A DNA stretch of 64,000 nt from Methylotenera sp. (GTDB taxonomy: Bacteria; Pseudomonadota; Gammaproteobacteria; Burkholderiales; Methylophilaceae), in contig JABFQV010000010.1 in assembly GCA_013141495.1 (NCBI GenBank), positions 79,087 through 143,086 on the forward strand. Reading direction: 5' to 3'. How positions within the stretch are numbered: position 1 is the first letter of the stretch; each line of letters starts with the position of its first letter. The notes beneath the pieces were generated by a model. It did no database searches. It was not told where the DNA came from and was given only the letters and a program-made list of their open reading frames with translations. Of this stretch, positions 32,432 to 41,046 are shown piece after piece. The position numbers and the translations under genes are program-made.

Positions 32432-34261
32432 ATGTGTGGCATTGTAGGTGCAGTAGCAAATAGAAATGTGGTTTCCACGCTGATAGAAGGCTTAAGCCGC
32501 CTGGAATATCGTGGCTATGACTCAGCAGGCATTGCCGTGTTAAATAGCCGTGGTATAGAGCGTGTGCGCGCTGTAGGCCGTGTAGCGGCTATGACCGATA
32601 AAGCTAATGCATCACAACTAAATGGGCAAGTTGGCATTGGCCATACCCGTTGGGCAACACACGGAGGCGTAACAGAAAGCAATGCACATCCACATGTATC
32701 TAATGGTGAGCTGGCAGTGGTACATAACGGCATTATTGAAAACCATGATGAACAGCGCGAAAAACTTAAAAAACTAGGTTACGAGTTCACCTCACAAACG
32801 GATACTGAAGTCATTGCCCACTTGATTCACTATTACCATAAAGATTTAGCGCTATTAGCGGCAACCCAAAGGGCAGTAGCCGAATTAACCGGTGCGTTTG
32901 CTATTAGCGTGGTGTCAGTCAAAGAGCCTGAGCATATGATTACGGCCCGCTTAGGTTGTCCGCTGTTGATTGGTCTAGGTGAAGGTGAAAACTTCATTGC
33001 GTCTGATGTTTCTGCGGTGCTTTCTGTCACGCGTAAAGTAATTTACCTTGAAGACGGCGATGTGGCTGATATTCGCCGTGAAGGCGTAACGATTTATGGT
33101 CGTGACGGCGTGCAAGTCATGCGTAAAATTCACGTGAGCGACGTATCGCTCGCGAGCATGGAGCTCGGCCCTTATGCACACTTCATGCAAAAAGAAATCC
33201 ACGAGCAACCACGCGCCCTGGCAGACACGATTGAAGCGCTGATTGATGACAATCGCTTCTCCCCTGCGCTGTTTGGTGATGGCGCAGTTGAAGTGTTTAG
33301 CCAAGTAGATAGCATATTGATTCTTGCCGCAGGCACCAGTTATTACGCTGCACTCGCCGCTAAATACTGGTTAGAAAGCATTGCAAAATTGCCAACCAGT
33401 GTGGAAATTGCCAGTGAATATCGTTATCGCGAATCTGTGCCAAATCCGCGCCAGTTGATTGTGACTATTTCTCAATCTGGTGAAACCCTAGACACAATGG
33501 AAGCGCTTAAACACGCGAAGTCATTAGGTCAAAACCTAACGCTAGCCATTTGTAACGTACAAGAAAGCGCCATTCCAAGAGCATCACAATTGGTGTTCTA
33601 CACGCGTGCCGGTGCAGAAATTGGCGTAGCTTCAACCAAAGCTTTTACTACACAATTGGTCGCCTTATTTACCTTGGCCGTGACCTTGGCAAAGCAGCGC
33701 GGCTTATTAACGAGTGAGGCGGAACAATCATATTTAACTGCCTTGCGCCAACTAGCAAGCAGTGTGCAACATGCACTCAATTTAGAGCCACAAATTCGTG
33801 AATGGGCAAAATCATTTGCCAACAAACAACATGCTTTGTTTTTAGGGCGCGGTATACATTACCCGATCGCACTGGAAGGCGCGCTCAAGCTTAAAGAGAT
33901 CTCTTACATTCACGCCGAGGCCTACCCTGCGGGCGAGCTTAAACACGGCCCGTTAGCGTTGGTAGATAACGACATGCCGGTAGTCGTGATTGCACCCAAT
34001 GATGCCTTGTTGGAAAAAGTGAAATCTAACATGCAGGAAGTCAAAGCGCGTGGAGGCGAATTGTTCGTATTTGCCGATAGTGACAGTCACTTTACGGAGT
34101 CAGAAGGTGTGCATGTGATTCGCACGCCGCGCCATGTAGGCGTGCTCTCCCCTATTTTGCATACAATTCCTGTACAGCTGTTGGCGTATCACGCCGCTTT
34201 AATTAAGGGTACAGATGTGGATAAACCAAGAAATTTAGCAAAAAGCGTGACGGTTGAATAG
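32432..34261 (+). CDS. glmS: Glutamine-fructose-6-phosphate aminotransferase
   Basis: 609 residues from the ATG at 32432. The processed N-terminus MCGIVGAV supplies the catalytic Cys2 of the glutaminase domain, so I reject the upstream in-frame ATG at 32399. Two SIS domains follow ([39 protein letters not shown]-like [19 protein letters not shown]), and the end [13 protein letters not shown] is invariant. It makes glucosamine-6-phosphate. The last codons form the attTn7 recognition site; the transposon starts 26 bp after the stop codon and glmS is intact. Confidence 0.98.
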   Translation: MCGIVGAVANRNVVSTLIEGLSRLEYRGYDSAGIAVLNSRGIERVRAVGRVAAMTDKANASQLNGQVGIGHTRWATHGGVTESNAHPHVSNGELAVVHNGIIENHDEQREKLKKLGYEFTSQTDTEVIAHLIHYYHKDLALLAATQRAVAELTGAFAISVVSVKEPEHMITARLGCPLLIGLGEGENFIASDVSAVLSVTRKVIYLEDGDVADIRREGVTIYGRDGVQVMRKIHVSDVSLASMELGPYAHFMQKEIHEQPRALADTIEALIDDNRFSPALFGDGAVEVFSQVDSILILAAGTSYYAALAAKYWLESIAKLPTSVEIASEYRYRESVPNPRQLIVTISQSGETLDTMEALKHAKSLGQNLTLAICNVQESAIPRASQLVFYTRAGAEIGVASTKAFTTQLVALFTLAVTLAKQRGLLTSEAEQSYLTALRQLASSVQHALNLEPQIREWAKSFANKQHALFLGRGIHYPIALEGALKLKEISYIHAEAYPAGELKHGPLALVDNDMPVVVIAPNDALLEKVKSNMQEVKARGGELFVFADSDSHFTESEGVHVIRTPRHVGVLSPILHTIPVQLLAYHAALIKGTDVDKPRNLAKSVTVE

Positions 34262-34286
34262 CTTGGTTGCTCACCGTTTTGATATT
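34219..34286 (+). other. attTn7 target: glmS 3' end plus 5-bp target duplication
   Basis: TnsD proteins of Tn7 bind the end of glmS and direct insertion about 25 bp downstream. Here the stop codon ends at 34261 and the duplicated 5-mer ATATT is 34282-34286, the expected distance. The same ATATT follows the distal end at 63875-63879. Confidence 0.9.
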
Positions 34287-34353
34287 TGTTGACACCAAAT
34301 AAAGCTCTTTCCCAACAAATAAAGTTCTTTCCTATGTAATATAGTTCTTTACT
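34287..34353 (+). repeat. glmS-proximal (right) transposon end with three TnsB-like sites
   Basis: After the terminal TGT, the sites CAAATAAAGCTCTTTCCC (34296), CAAATAAAGTTCTTTCCT (34316) and GTAATATAGTTCTTTACT (34336) repeat at exact 20-bp steps. Abutting or overlapping sites are the hallmark of the Tn7 right end. Confidence 0.9.
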
Positions 34354-34456
34354 GGAAATAGATATTTTTGCAGATTAACGAAAAAACTTCTAGATGCTGA
34401 GTACGGTGGATGTGGTAAAGATAGAAAGTCTCCTGGTATAGCGCCGTTATTCGCTG

Positions 34457-35461
34457 TTATGCTCTGTCGCAAATCTCTTTGATGCCGTTAGCTAATTTTT
34501 CTATAGATGACACTAAATTATCTATGTCCTTACCAGAGACAACAATTCGCTGACCCTCTTTGTATGACAAATCGCCGGATTTTTTAATATATTGAGAATC
34601 AACAATGCCTTCGTTATGGGCTAATAAATGACGCTTTTGGTATAAGATATTCAACGTTGCTAGTTCCTCACTTGTCAGCCAGTCGCTAAAGCTCCGCTGA
34701 ACAGCAACTTCCCACAGATTACTGCCTTGCTCTAGGCGTTGAAATGCATTAAAAGGTAATTTCCCAAAACGCTCATACATTCCTTCACTGTACTTTTGAA
34801 ATGCAACTACTCCATCAGATATGCATGTTTCAATTAGTGATCTGCAAGTTAGTTCGGCCTCATCTTTGCCTATGGTCACATTTAAAGCGTTTCTAACGAT
34901 TTGAACGCTATCATTTTTTGCTCGTATTTTTCGCAATGAGTCCGAGAAGGTTTGTGTGACCGAATTGTGACCACATGCAGGGCAGAAATAGGCACTACCA
35001 ATCACAGCAAAACGAGAGTGGCAGGCTTCACACTGAATCTCTAGTTGCATTAATTCAGCAGCCTTGGCTGGTATTGTATGTGTACGCTTTATGCCACCTT
35101 TGACTTCCATCGTCATGGAAATAAAGCTATTCTTTGGCTGCCTACGATTAAATTTCTGAGCGCCTGATCTTAATGCGTTGTTGATTTCTCCTTTGATGAC
35201 AGCGAGAGCTTCAGCTTTCGCATGCTTGACTTGCTCTATTGTGAACCATTGGGTTGCGGGGGCCTCATAGCGGCAAAGAGGACACCATATAGCCTCATCA
35301 TTAAATATATTCCGCCAATCATCTTCGTTTACTTTGAAGATAAACTCACACGCTACTGAAGGGCACTGTTTATCTATGTATCCATTTTCATCTGAATCAA
35401 TAGGGATAGATACTGATTGACCATTCATGCGTTCCAGCTTCTTTATTAGGTCTTTAAACAT
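34457..35461 (-). CDS. Zinc-ribbon protein with HEPN-like R-x4-H motif
   Basis: 334 residues. Four cysteine pairs are visible: Cys33/Cys38, Cys60/Cys63 (CPLC), Cys144/Cys147 (CEAC) and Cys160/Cys163 (CPAC), suggesting two zinc ribbons. The helical C-terminal part has KRHLLAHNEGIVD with Arg277-x4-His282, the pattern of HEPN ribonuclease active sites. It lies 46 bp after the ImmA/IrrE gene on the same strand and is probably co-transcribed. A nucleic-acid-sensing, RNA-cutting toxin is a reasonable inference, but the R-x4-H could be coincidental and no family name is secure. Confidence 0.7.
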   Translation of the reverse strand: MFKDLIKKLERMNGQSVSIPIDSDENGYIDKQCPSVACEFIFKVNEDDWRNIFNDEAIWCPLCRYEAPATQWFTIEQVKHAKAEALAVIKGEINNALRSGAQKFNRRQPKNSFISMTMEVKGGIKRTHTIPAKAAELMQLEIQCEACHSRFAVIGSAYFCPACGHNSVTQTFSDSLRKIRAKNDSVQIVRNALNVTIGKDEAELTCRSLIETCISDGVVAFQKYSEGMYERFGKLPFNAFQRLEQGSNLWEVAVQRSFSDWLTSEELATLNILYQKRHLLAHNEGIVDSQYIKKSGDLSYKEGQRIVVSGKDIDNLVSSIEKLANGIKEICDRA

Positions 35462-35507
35462 ATAAACCCCTCATGCCTAGTACATAATAGTTAGGTGTAA
35501 ATAATAT

Positions 35508-36293
35508 TTATCTAATTTTGTCTTCTAACATCTCAATATCTTCTATCCACAGTAGCGTCAGCACTTGGCTGCTTGATATCCGGATAGCATCTTCAACAAT
35601 GTCAAAACGCTCAGCGCCTCTAGAATCAAACCATGCCTCTGCGCCAATTTTTTGAGCACGAATGCGTTCCTGATTTCCAAACAATCTATCGAATGCAATA
35701 GAGTCTGAATCCAGATCCTTTTGTGGAAACCACCTATCAGGGACGTCTTTAGATCGCTTAAACCAAGCGCGGCCTTGCGCGGTATGGCTGACTAAAATTA
35801 ATGGCCACGTGTTACTTTCAACCAATCGGATAGTAGTAGCCGTAAGGCTTGTATTGAATTGAGCAGCTAAATCTATTACGCTGTCGAAGGTTGGTCGTTT
35901 GATAGCACGCGCTAATGGATTGAACATGAAAGCTGGCATCAATAAATTCGCAGCATATTCATCAGCCTCTTGCTCAACAATTGGTTTGGTACTATAACCC
36001 TCAACCCAATCGTCAGCTCGACACGAAAATGATCGACCTCGATGGTAATTCCAGTGGCCTAGTTCATGGGCGATAGAAAATCGCATTCTGCGTTCATCAA
36101 ATCCTTTTTGGATTGTGACAATTCCTTGATCACCATAGCCAACCAATCTTGCTTCACATCCGATTAAATCGCCATATTGAACCCTGACACCTTCAACCCA
36201 TGCAATTGCTTCAACATCAATGTCACTAGGTTCAGTAATGCCTAAATCCAATAACTTACATTCAGCCTTAGTTAATGATGAACTAGCAATCAC
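35508..36293 (-). CDS. ImmA/IrrE-family metallo-endopeptidase
   Basis: 261 residues. FSIAHELGHWNYH gives the zinc motif His76-Glu77-x-x-His80 and EQEADEYAANLLMPAFMF the downstream glutamate and typical LMP tail of this family. ImmA-type proteases cleave repressors and so switch on mobile-element or stress genes, and IrrE-type proteins also act in damage responses. The start codon overlaps the end of the preceding gene by 4 bp, so it is part of a coupled operon with the sigma-like and unknown proteins. The likely substrate is one of those partners; this is inference. Confidence 0.88.
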   Translation of the reverse strand: MIASSSLTKAECKLLDLGITEPSDIDVEAIAWVEGVRVQYGDLIGCEARLVGYGDQGIVTIQKGFDERRMRFSIAHELGHWNYHRGRSFSCRADDWVEGYSTKPIVEQEADEYAANLLMPAFMFNPLARAIKRPTFDSVIDLAAQFNTSLTATTIRLVESNTWPLILVSHTAQGRAWFKRSKDVPDRWFPQKDLDSDSIAFDRLFGNQERIRAQKIGAEAWFDSRGAERFDIVEDAIRISSSQVLTLLWIEDIEMLEDKIR

Positions 36294-36724
36294 AAGATCT
36301 CGTCAGCAGGCAGAGCACCTAAGCGTTTAAGATCCATAATTATGCTCAAAACCTCGGCATCAGTGATCTCTCTTAGATTTCTTGCTGCAAGTGTAACTTT
36401 GATATCAAAAGTTGGGTCGTTGGCAGCTAATTTTTCAAGTATTTTTCGGGCTCTACCTATATCCATATGATTCATATCTAAACCAGCTTTAGCATTATCA
36501 CGAGCTAGATCAATCGCGTGGCGAGCCTCTTTTAGTTTATTCTGACCAGTCATAAGTAAAGCTCGCTGATATGTAGCTTTTGCTCTTTCACCTGCATTTT
36601 TGAGCGATGCATCTTGAGCTGCTTCTGCCAAGATGTCCGCATCTGGCGTAGCAAACAGATCATTAATAAATAAATCTGATAGTTTGCGCAGTTGATAGCG
36701 CGGATCTTTTAGTTTTTCAGTCAT
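36290..36724 (-). CDS. Helical hypothetical protein coupled to a sigma-like protein and ImmA/IrrE
   Basis: 144 residues, soluble, mainly helical and rich in Ala, Lys and Leu; I do not recognise the family. It overlaps its upstream neighbour by 4 bp and its downstream neighbour by 4 bp, so the three are almost certainly made together. Given that ImmA-type proteases act on small regulatory partners, this protein may be the cleaved antitoxin or anti-sigma component. That is speculation from position only. Confidence 0.75.
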   Translation of the reverse strand: MTEKLKDPRYQLRKLSDLFINDLFATPDADILAEAAQDASLKNAGERAKATYQRALLMTGQNKLKEARHAIDLARDNAKAGLDMNHMDIGRARKILEKLAANDPTFDIKVTLAARNLREITDAEVLSIIMDLKRLGALPADEIL

Positions 36725-37299
36725 TTAAATAATCCTTCAGCCTTCAGTTTATCGAGTCTACGTCGGATAGATCTCAATGTACTGGCGTATTCAACTGGAC
36801 TCAGTCCAATGATTCCTTGTATTTCTTGGGGAGACAGGTCGTCGATTTGTCCCATTAACACCATTTGTGCTTTTTCATCGCCGCTAAACGCTTGGTCAAT
36901 TTTCTCTAAAATTTGTTTTGCATGCAGTATTTCGTCTGGCGTATCGAGGGAAGGTTTTAAATCAAAAATGGTATTTTCATTATCAGCATCATCTGCATTA
37001 GGCACAATAGCTTGTTCAAGTGCATCGTTATTTCGTTTTCTTAAGTAAGCGGATACAAGGCTTTCCATGGCACGGCATAGAAATATAAGAACAGGAACAT
37101 CAATGGGGCATTTCCTCTTACCTTCCAAAGTACGGCATAGCACTTCGTTCAATAAGTCGTCTCCATTAATAGCAAGCCCCCAGCATTTTGAATCCGATAT
37201 TTTGCCGAGTTTAATCCAGTCTGCTTCAGAGAAGTTGTTAAACCTTTCTCTAATCTCGCTCAGGCTAAAAACTTCACGTATTTGTAGACTATCTTCCAC
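36721..37299 (-). CDS. Sigma-70-like regulatory protein
   Basis: 192 residues. The first half (DDLLNEVLCRTLEGKRKCPIDV, then LCRAMESLVSAYLRKR) resembles sigma region 2, followed by an acidic linker and a C-terminal helix-turn-helix segment LSPQEIQGIIGLSPVEYAS with RSIRRRLDKL, like sigma region 4. It could be an ECF-type sigma factor or an autoregulator of this cassette. It is the first gene of the four-gene minus-strand run and its promoter lies in the divergent gap to 37445. Confidence 0.7.
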   Translation of the reverse strand: MEDSLQIREVFSLSEIRERFNNFSEADWIKLGKISDSKCWGLAINGDDLLNEVLCRTLEGKRKCPIDVPVLIFLCRAMESLVSAYLRKRNNDALEQAIVPNADDADNENTIFDLKPSLDTPDEILHAKQILEKIDQAFSGDEKAQMVLMGQIDDLSPQEIQGIIGLSPVEYASTLRSIRRRLDKLKAEGLFK

Positions 37300-37444
37300 A
37301 CATCCCCTACCTTTTATAAGGCTCTTTTTTCATACTATACAGACATCAGTAAAAAATAAATAAAAAGTTGTCTGAATGGTCTGTCTGAGAGAGCCTTGAT
37401 AAGTTGAGGCACTAATTTTGTGCTAACTATATAAGGAAAGCAGC

Positions 37445-37726
37445 ATGGCAGATGTTCAAATTACTTGTATTACGAAATCACATGGAACTGGCACGCATGA
37501 GCATATCACGCATGTTGGCAATCCATCTACGCCATGGAAATGGACGACAGCTCAAACAGTTGAGAGCATTGATGCAAAAACCAATACTTTCTTTGTTAAA
37601 GATGCTCGCACAGGAAAGCGTGCTTATGTGGGCGTGATACGCCAACTAGGGCATGTTGCTTATTTGCGTACTCACGCAGACGGGGTATGGAATGACAACT
37701 TGCTCGCTCAATCACAATGTCAGTAA
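37445..37726 (+). CDS. DUF3892 protein
   Basis: 93 residues. VQITCITKSHGTGTHEHITHVG, the VESIDAKTNTFFVKD centre and the ending YLRTHADGVWNDNLL match the DUF3892 pattern. These small beta-rich proteins are common in mobile elements and have no known function. It is divergent from the sigma-like gene and followed 30 bp later by another small protein; both have clear ribosome sites (AAGGAAAGC here). Confidence 0.8.
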   Translation: MADVQITCITKSHGTGTHEHITHVGNPSTPWKWTTAQTVESIDAKTNTFFVKDARTGKRAYVGVIRQLGHVAYLRTHADGVWNDNLLAQSQCQ

Positions 37727-37756
37727 AAACTATTATTAAATTTATCGGAGATACAC

Positions 37757-37936
37757 ATGAATAAAAAACCAGGTCAAAGCACGGGCAATCAAGGTGGCAT
37801 ATTTCAGGAGGTTGGCCCTAAAGGTGGAAAACATCCAAATTACGCTACGGTGGCCGACAACAAACCGCTTCCTCCAACAACTAAACCAGGAAGCGTTTGG
37901 GCTCCAGTAAAAATTACACCTGACAGCAAGCGCTAG
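37757..37936 (+). CDS. Small YjzC-like protein
   Basis: 59 residues: NKKPGQSTGNQGGIFQEVGP, then KGGKHPNYATVADNKPLPPTTKPG. The KPGQ...G.Y..VGP.GGK...PLPPT.KPG pattern is that of YjzC-like proteins of unknown function. It has a GGAG ribosome-binding site before the ATG and ends with TAG at 37934. It sits between DUF3892 and tnsA. A second small protein of comparable size is encoded at 57680. Confidence 0.72.
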   Translation: MNKKPGQSTGNQGGIFQEVGPKGGKHPNYATVADNKPLPPTTKPGSVWAPVKITPDSKR

Positions 37937-37989
37937 CCTTGATAACTGAAGGCTGATTATTGCACTTCAGATATTACTTAAAGCTTGTA

Positions 37990-38017
37990 AGGCCATCTTC
38001 AATCGGTAAGGTGGCCT
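37990..38017 (+). other. Hairpin upstream of tnsA
   Basis: AGGCCATCTT and AAGGTGGCCT form an imperfect stem without a long T run, 24 bp before the tnsA start. It may attenuate read-through or hide the tnsA leader. Confidence 0.4.
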
Positions 38018-38041
38018 GCAATCCTGCGAGAGGAATACAGT

Positions 38042-38884
38042 ATGGCTAAACGTAGATATGGTATCGATGAAGATAAAATTTCGCGGTTCATTAAGGAAGG
38101 CCGAGGGCAAGGTAGCGGCGCAGGATATCAACCTTGGTTAACGGTGCAAGATGTATCTTCTAGTGGTCGATCATCCCGCATATATAGTCGCAAGACTGGA
38201 CGTGAGCATCACCTGTTATCAGATATGGAAACAGCGGTATTTCTATTGCTTGATTGGTCTGATGCCGTGATTGATATTCGTGAACAATTTCCGCTTGATA
38301 GGGATATGACCAGAAGTATTGCCGCAAAAATGGGCATACGTCATCCAGTTGACATGCAAAGCAAGACTGACATTGTAATGACGACTGATTTTTTGGTCGA
38401 TGTGCAAAATGAAAATGGGAGTACATTAATTGTTCGTACGGTGAAGCCTGGCAGTGAACTTGACGATGTGCGCACGTTGGAAAAGCTGGAAATTGATCGT
38501 CGATATTGGAATGACTGGAAAGGCAATGATTGGGGTCTAATCACTGACAATGATTTGCCCAAGCAGCGCATCAAAAATCTGCGCTGGTTGCACGAGATGC
38601 AGTCATTGGAGCATCTTGTCACGCCGTATCCCAGCTACTGGGAGGATCGGTGTGCTCGGTTCATATCCTGCTTTCCGCAGGTTGCTGGAATGACTATCAA
38701 ACAGTTCATGCGATATTTGGAGAGTTCACAGGGATTTGCTGTAGGAGAAGTGCTGACGGTCGTTCGGCATCTGGCGGCAAACAAGGTAATTCACATTGAT
38801 CTGGACGTCGAATTCGAATTAAACAGCCCAGTTACCGCAATCAGTATTTCTAAGCTTGAAACACCTGTCAGGAGGATGGCCTGA
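38042..38884 (+). CDS. tnsA: Tn7-type transposase endonuclease TnsA
   Basis: 280 residues. The catalytic triad expected from Tn7 TnsA (Glu63, Asp114, Lys132) is matched by Glu63 in SDMETAVFL, Asp116 in VMTTDFLVD and Lys135 in VRTVKPGSEL. TnsA has a restriction-enzyme fold and nicks the 5' strands so the element is cut out cleanly. GAGAGGA precedes the ATG. The tnsB start overlaps its stop by one base (TGATG), as expected for a translationally linked pair. Confidence 0.95.
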   Translation: MAKRRYGIDEDKISRFIKEGRGQGSGAGYQPWLTVQDVSSSGRSSRIYSRKTGREHHLLSDMETAVFLLLDWSDAVIDIREQFPLDRDMTRSIAAKMGIRHPVDMQSKTDIVMTTDFLVDVQNENGSTLIVRTVKPGSELDDVRTLEKLEIDRRYWNDWKGNDWGLITDNDLPKQRIKNLRWLHEMQSLEHLVTPYPSYWEDRCARFISCFPQVAGMTIKQFMRYLESSQGFAVGEVLTVVRHLAANKVIHIDLDVEFELNSPVTAISISKLETPVRRMA

Positions 38885-41046
38885 TGTTGTTGCGAAATGA
38901 CATACTGGAATACCCGGAACCAGAAGCAAAAAAAATACGGATATTATGGATGCACCCAGAGCAACCTGCGGCATTCGTCATAGATATCGATAAGAAAGAT
39001 GCGCTGCCAGAAATCATGCAACAACACGCTCTTCAGAGTGATCTTGATTCTGGACGAGCCAAATTGCTGGTGAATGATCCATATTTGTTGATATTAGAAG
39101 AAAGTTGCATTCCACAAAATCGCAAGCAAATACGCGACAAGGCATGGAAAATAATTGCCAAGCTAGTTATTGTCGAGCCTAAAATATATCACACGGCATA
39201 CCGAGGAAAAGAGGTTGCTGGTTGCGTTGAAGCTGGTTTGGCGACAAAGCCTACGATATACCTTTACCTGCGCCGATACTGGCAACGAGGCCAAACACCC
39301 AATGCCTTACTACCTGATTATGATAATTCTGGTGGCAGGGGTGAGGCGCGATCACCTTCGGACAGCAAGCGAGGCCGCCCAAGAACGCTCGGTGATCAAA
39401 CGGGAATAAATGTAAGCGAAGAAATGCGAAAAATATTTCGTGTTGGAGTGACTCGTTATTATGTCATGCAGTCCAAGTTCACGCTTCGTGGCGCGTATGA
39501 TCAAATGATCAAAGACTTCTTTTGCGAACGTACCATCAATCCAGAAACAGGGGCTATCACACACAGCCATAACGACGAAACGGCTACAGCAGGATTTCCT
39601 ACATTTGGCCAATTCAGTTATTGGCTGGAACAGGACAATGATCGGCTTGATATAAAGCGCAAGCGATTGAAACCGAGAATTTACGATAAGGATCTGCGAG
39701 GGTTAATAGGCACGTCGAACGCTGAGGTTTGGGGACCTGGTGCGCGCTACCAGATTGATGCAACGATTGCAGACGTGTATTTAGTTTCACGACTTAATCG
39801 TCACAAAATAATCGGTAGGCCAGTGTTGTATATCGTTATTGATGTATTCAGCAGGATGATTACTGGCATTTACATCGGTTTGGAAGGTCCTTCATGGGTA
39901 GGTGCAATGATGGCGCTTGCAAACACCGCCTCCGACAAACAAGCATTTTGTAAGCAATTTGGTCGCATTATTGAACCAGAAGAATGGCCATGCCGCCATT
40001 TGCCAGCCATTCTGTTGGGGGACCGTGGCGAGATAGAAGGCAGCTTGATTGAAACGTTGATCAACAATTTTAACATCACTGTCGAAACAGCGGCAGCCTA
40101 CAGAGCTGACTGGAAAGGAATAGTAGAGCAGCGTTTCCGCCTATTGCCAGCGAAGTTCAAGGCACATGTGCTGGGTTACATTGATGTGGATTACCGTGCG
40201 CGTGGAGGAAAAGACTATCGGCTTGATGCAGTGCTTGATCTTGATCAGTTTACCCAGATCATCATTGAGTGCGTGCTGTACTGCAACAATCAGCATGAGA
40301 TAAAACGCTACGACAAGGATCGCGACCTTGCTACAGATAACATACCGGCTGTACCCATAGATCTTTGGGAGTGGGGTATTGCCAATAGAAGTGGCAGCTT
40401 GCGTCAATATCCAGAAGATCTTGTGCGCTTCAGCCTTCTGCCAGTAGCAGAGGCAATGGTGACAGTAAATGGCATCCGATTTCAGGGGAGCTTTTACACC
40501 TGCCAGAAGGCTCTTGAGGAGCGATGGTTTGATCGCGCCCGTCAAGGCGGCAATTGGAAGGTCAAGATTTCCTACGACCCGCGTAATTTAGATGAACTCT
40601 ATTTGCATAACAGCCATGTGTCGATGCAGTTTCAGACCTGCACGATGACCGAGCGAAGTCGTGCATATCGACATCTGTCACTTTGGGAGATTGCACAACA
40701 GCAACAGGCTGAGCAGCAGGTGTCCGCACGACGCCAGCCTCGGCAGCAATTAGCTTCTGCAGATCTGGCTGCCAGTATCGAAAATATCGTAGCTAATGCG
40801 GTGGAGCAGAGAGGAGAATCTAGTACCGAAAGTGCTGCCAGCCGCACTAAAAACATAAAGGTGCATCGCGCTGAGGAAAAGCTATCCAATCGCGAGTCGG
40901 AAACCTTTCGTTTTGGCACAGATAAACCAGCAAATACCAAAAGTGCCAGCATTCTGCCATTCCGTGGTGCCGCAACTGACGATTATTGCGAGCCAAATAT
41001 TATGGAAATTTTAAGTAGTCTGGAGGATGACCGTGCAAAAGACTGA
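38884..41046 (+). CDS. tnsB: Tn7-type DDE transposase TnsB
   Basis: 720 residues. N-terminal DNA-binding helices precede a retroviral integrase-type core with Asp292 (YQIDATIAD), Asp380 (LGDRGEIEG) and Glu415 (KGIVEQRFR). The spacings of 88 and 35 residues are the same as D273, D361 and E396 of Tn7 TnsB. It cuts the 3' ends and joins them to the target, binding the repeated end sites listed at 34287 and 63725. The C-terminal tail after residue 600 is charged and glutamine-rich and should contact TnsC. Confidence 0.96.
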   Translation: MLLRNDILEYPEPEAKKIRILWMHPEQPAAFVIDIDKKDALPEIMQQHALQSDLDSGRAKLLVNDPYLLILEESCIPQNRKQIRDKAWKIIAKLVIVEPKIYHTAYRGKEVAGCVEAGLATKPTIYLYLRRYWQRGQTPNALLPDYDNSGGRGEARSPSDSKRGRPRTLGDQTGINVSEEMRKIFRVGVTRYYVMQSKFTLRGAYDQMIKDFFCERTINPETGAITHSHNDETATAGFPTFGQFSYWLEQDNDRLDIKRKRLKPRIYDKDLRGLIGTSNAEVWGPGARYQIDATIADVYLVSRLNRHKIIGRPVLYIVIDVFSRMITGIYIGLEGPSWVGAMMALANTASDKQAFCKQFGRIIEPEEWPCRHLPAILLGDRGEIEGSLIETLINNFNITVETAAAYRADWKGIVEQRFRLLPAKFKAHVLGYIDVDYRARGGKDYRLDAVLDLDQFTQIIIECVLYCNNQHEIKRYDKDRDLATDNIPAVPIDLWEWGIANRSGSLRQYPEDLVRFSLLPVAEAMVTVNGIRFQGSFYTCQKALEERWFDRARQGGNWKVKISYDPRNLDELYLHNSHVSMQFQTCTMTERSRAYRHLSLWEIAQQQQAEQQVSARRQPRQQLASADLAASIENIVANAVEQRGESSTESAASRTKNIKVHRAEEKLSNRESETFRFGTDKPANTKSASILPFRGAATDDYCEPNIMEILSSLEDDRAKD

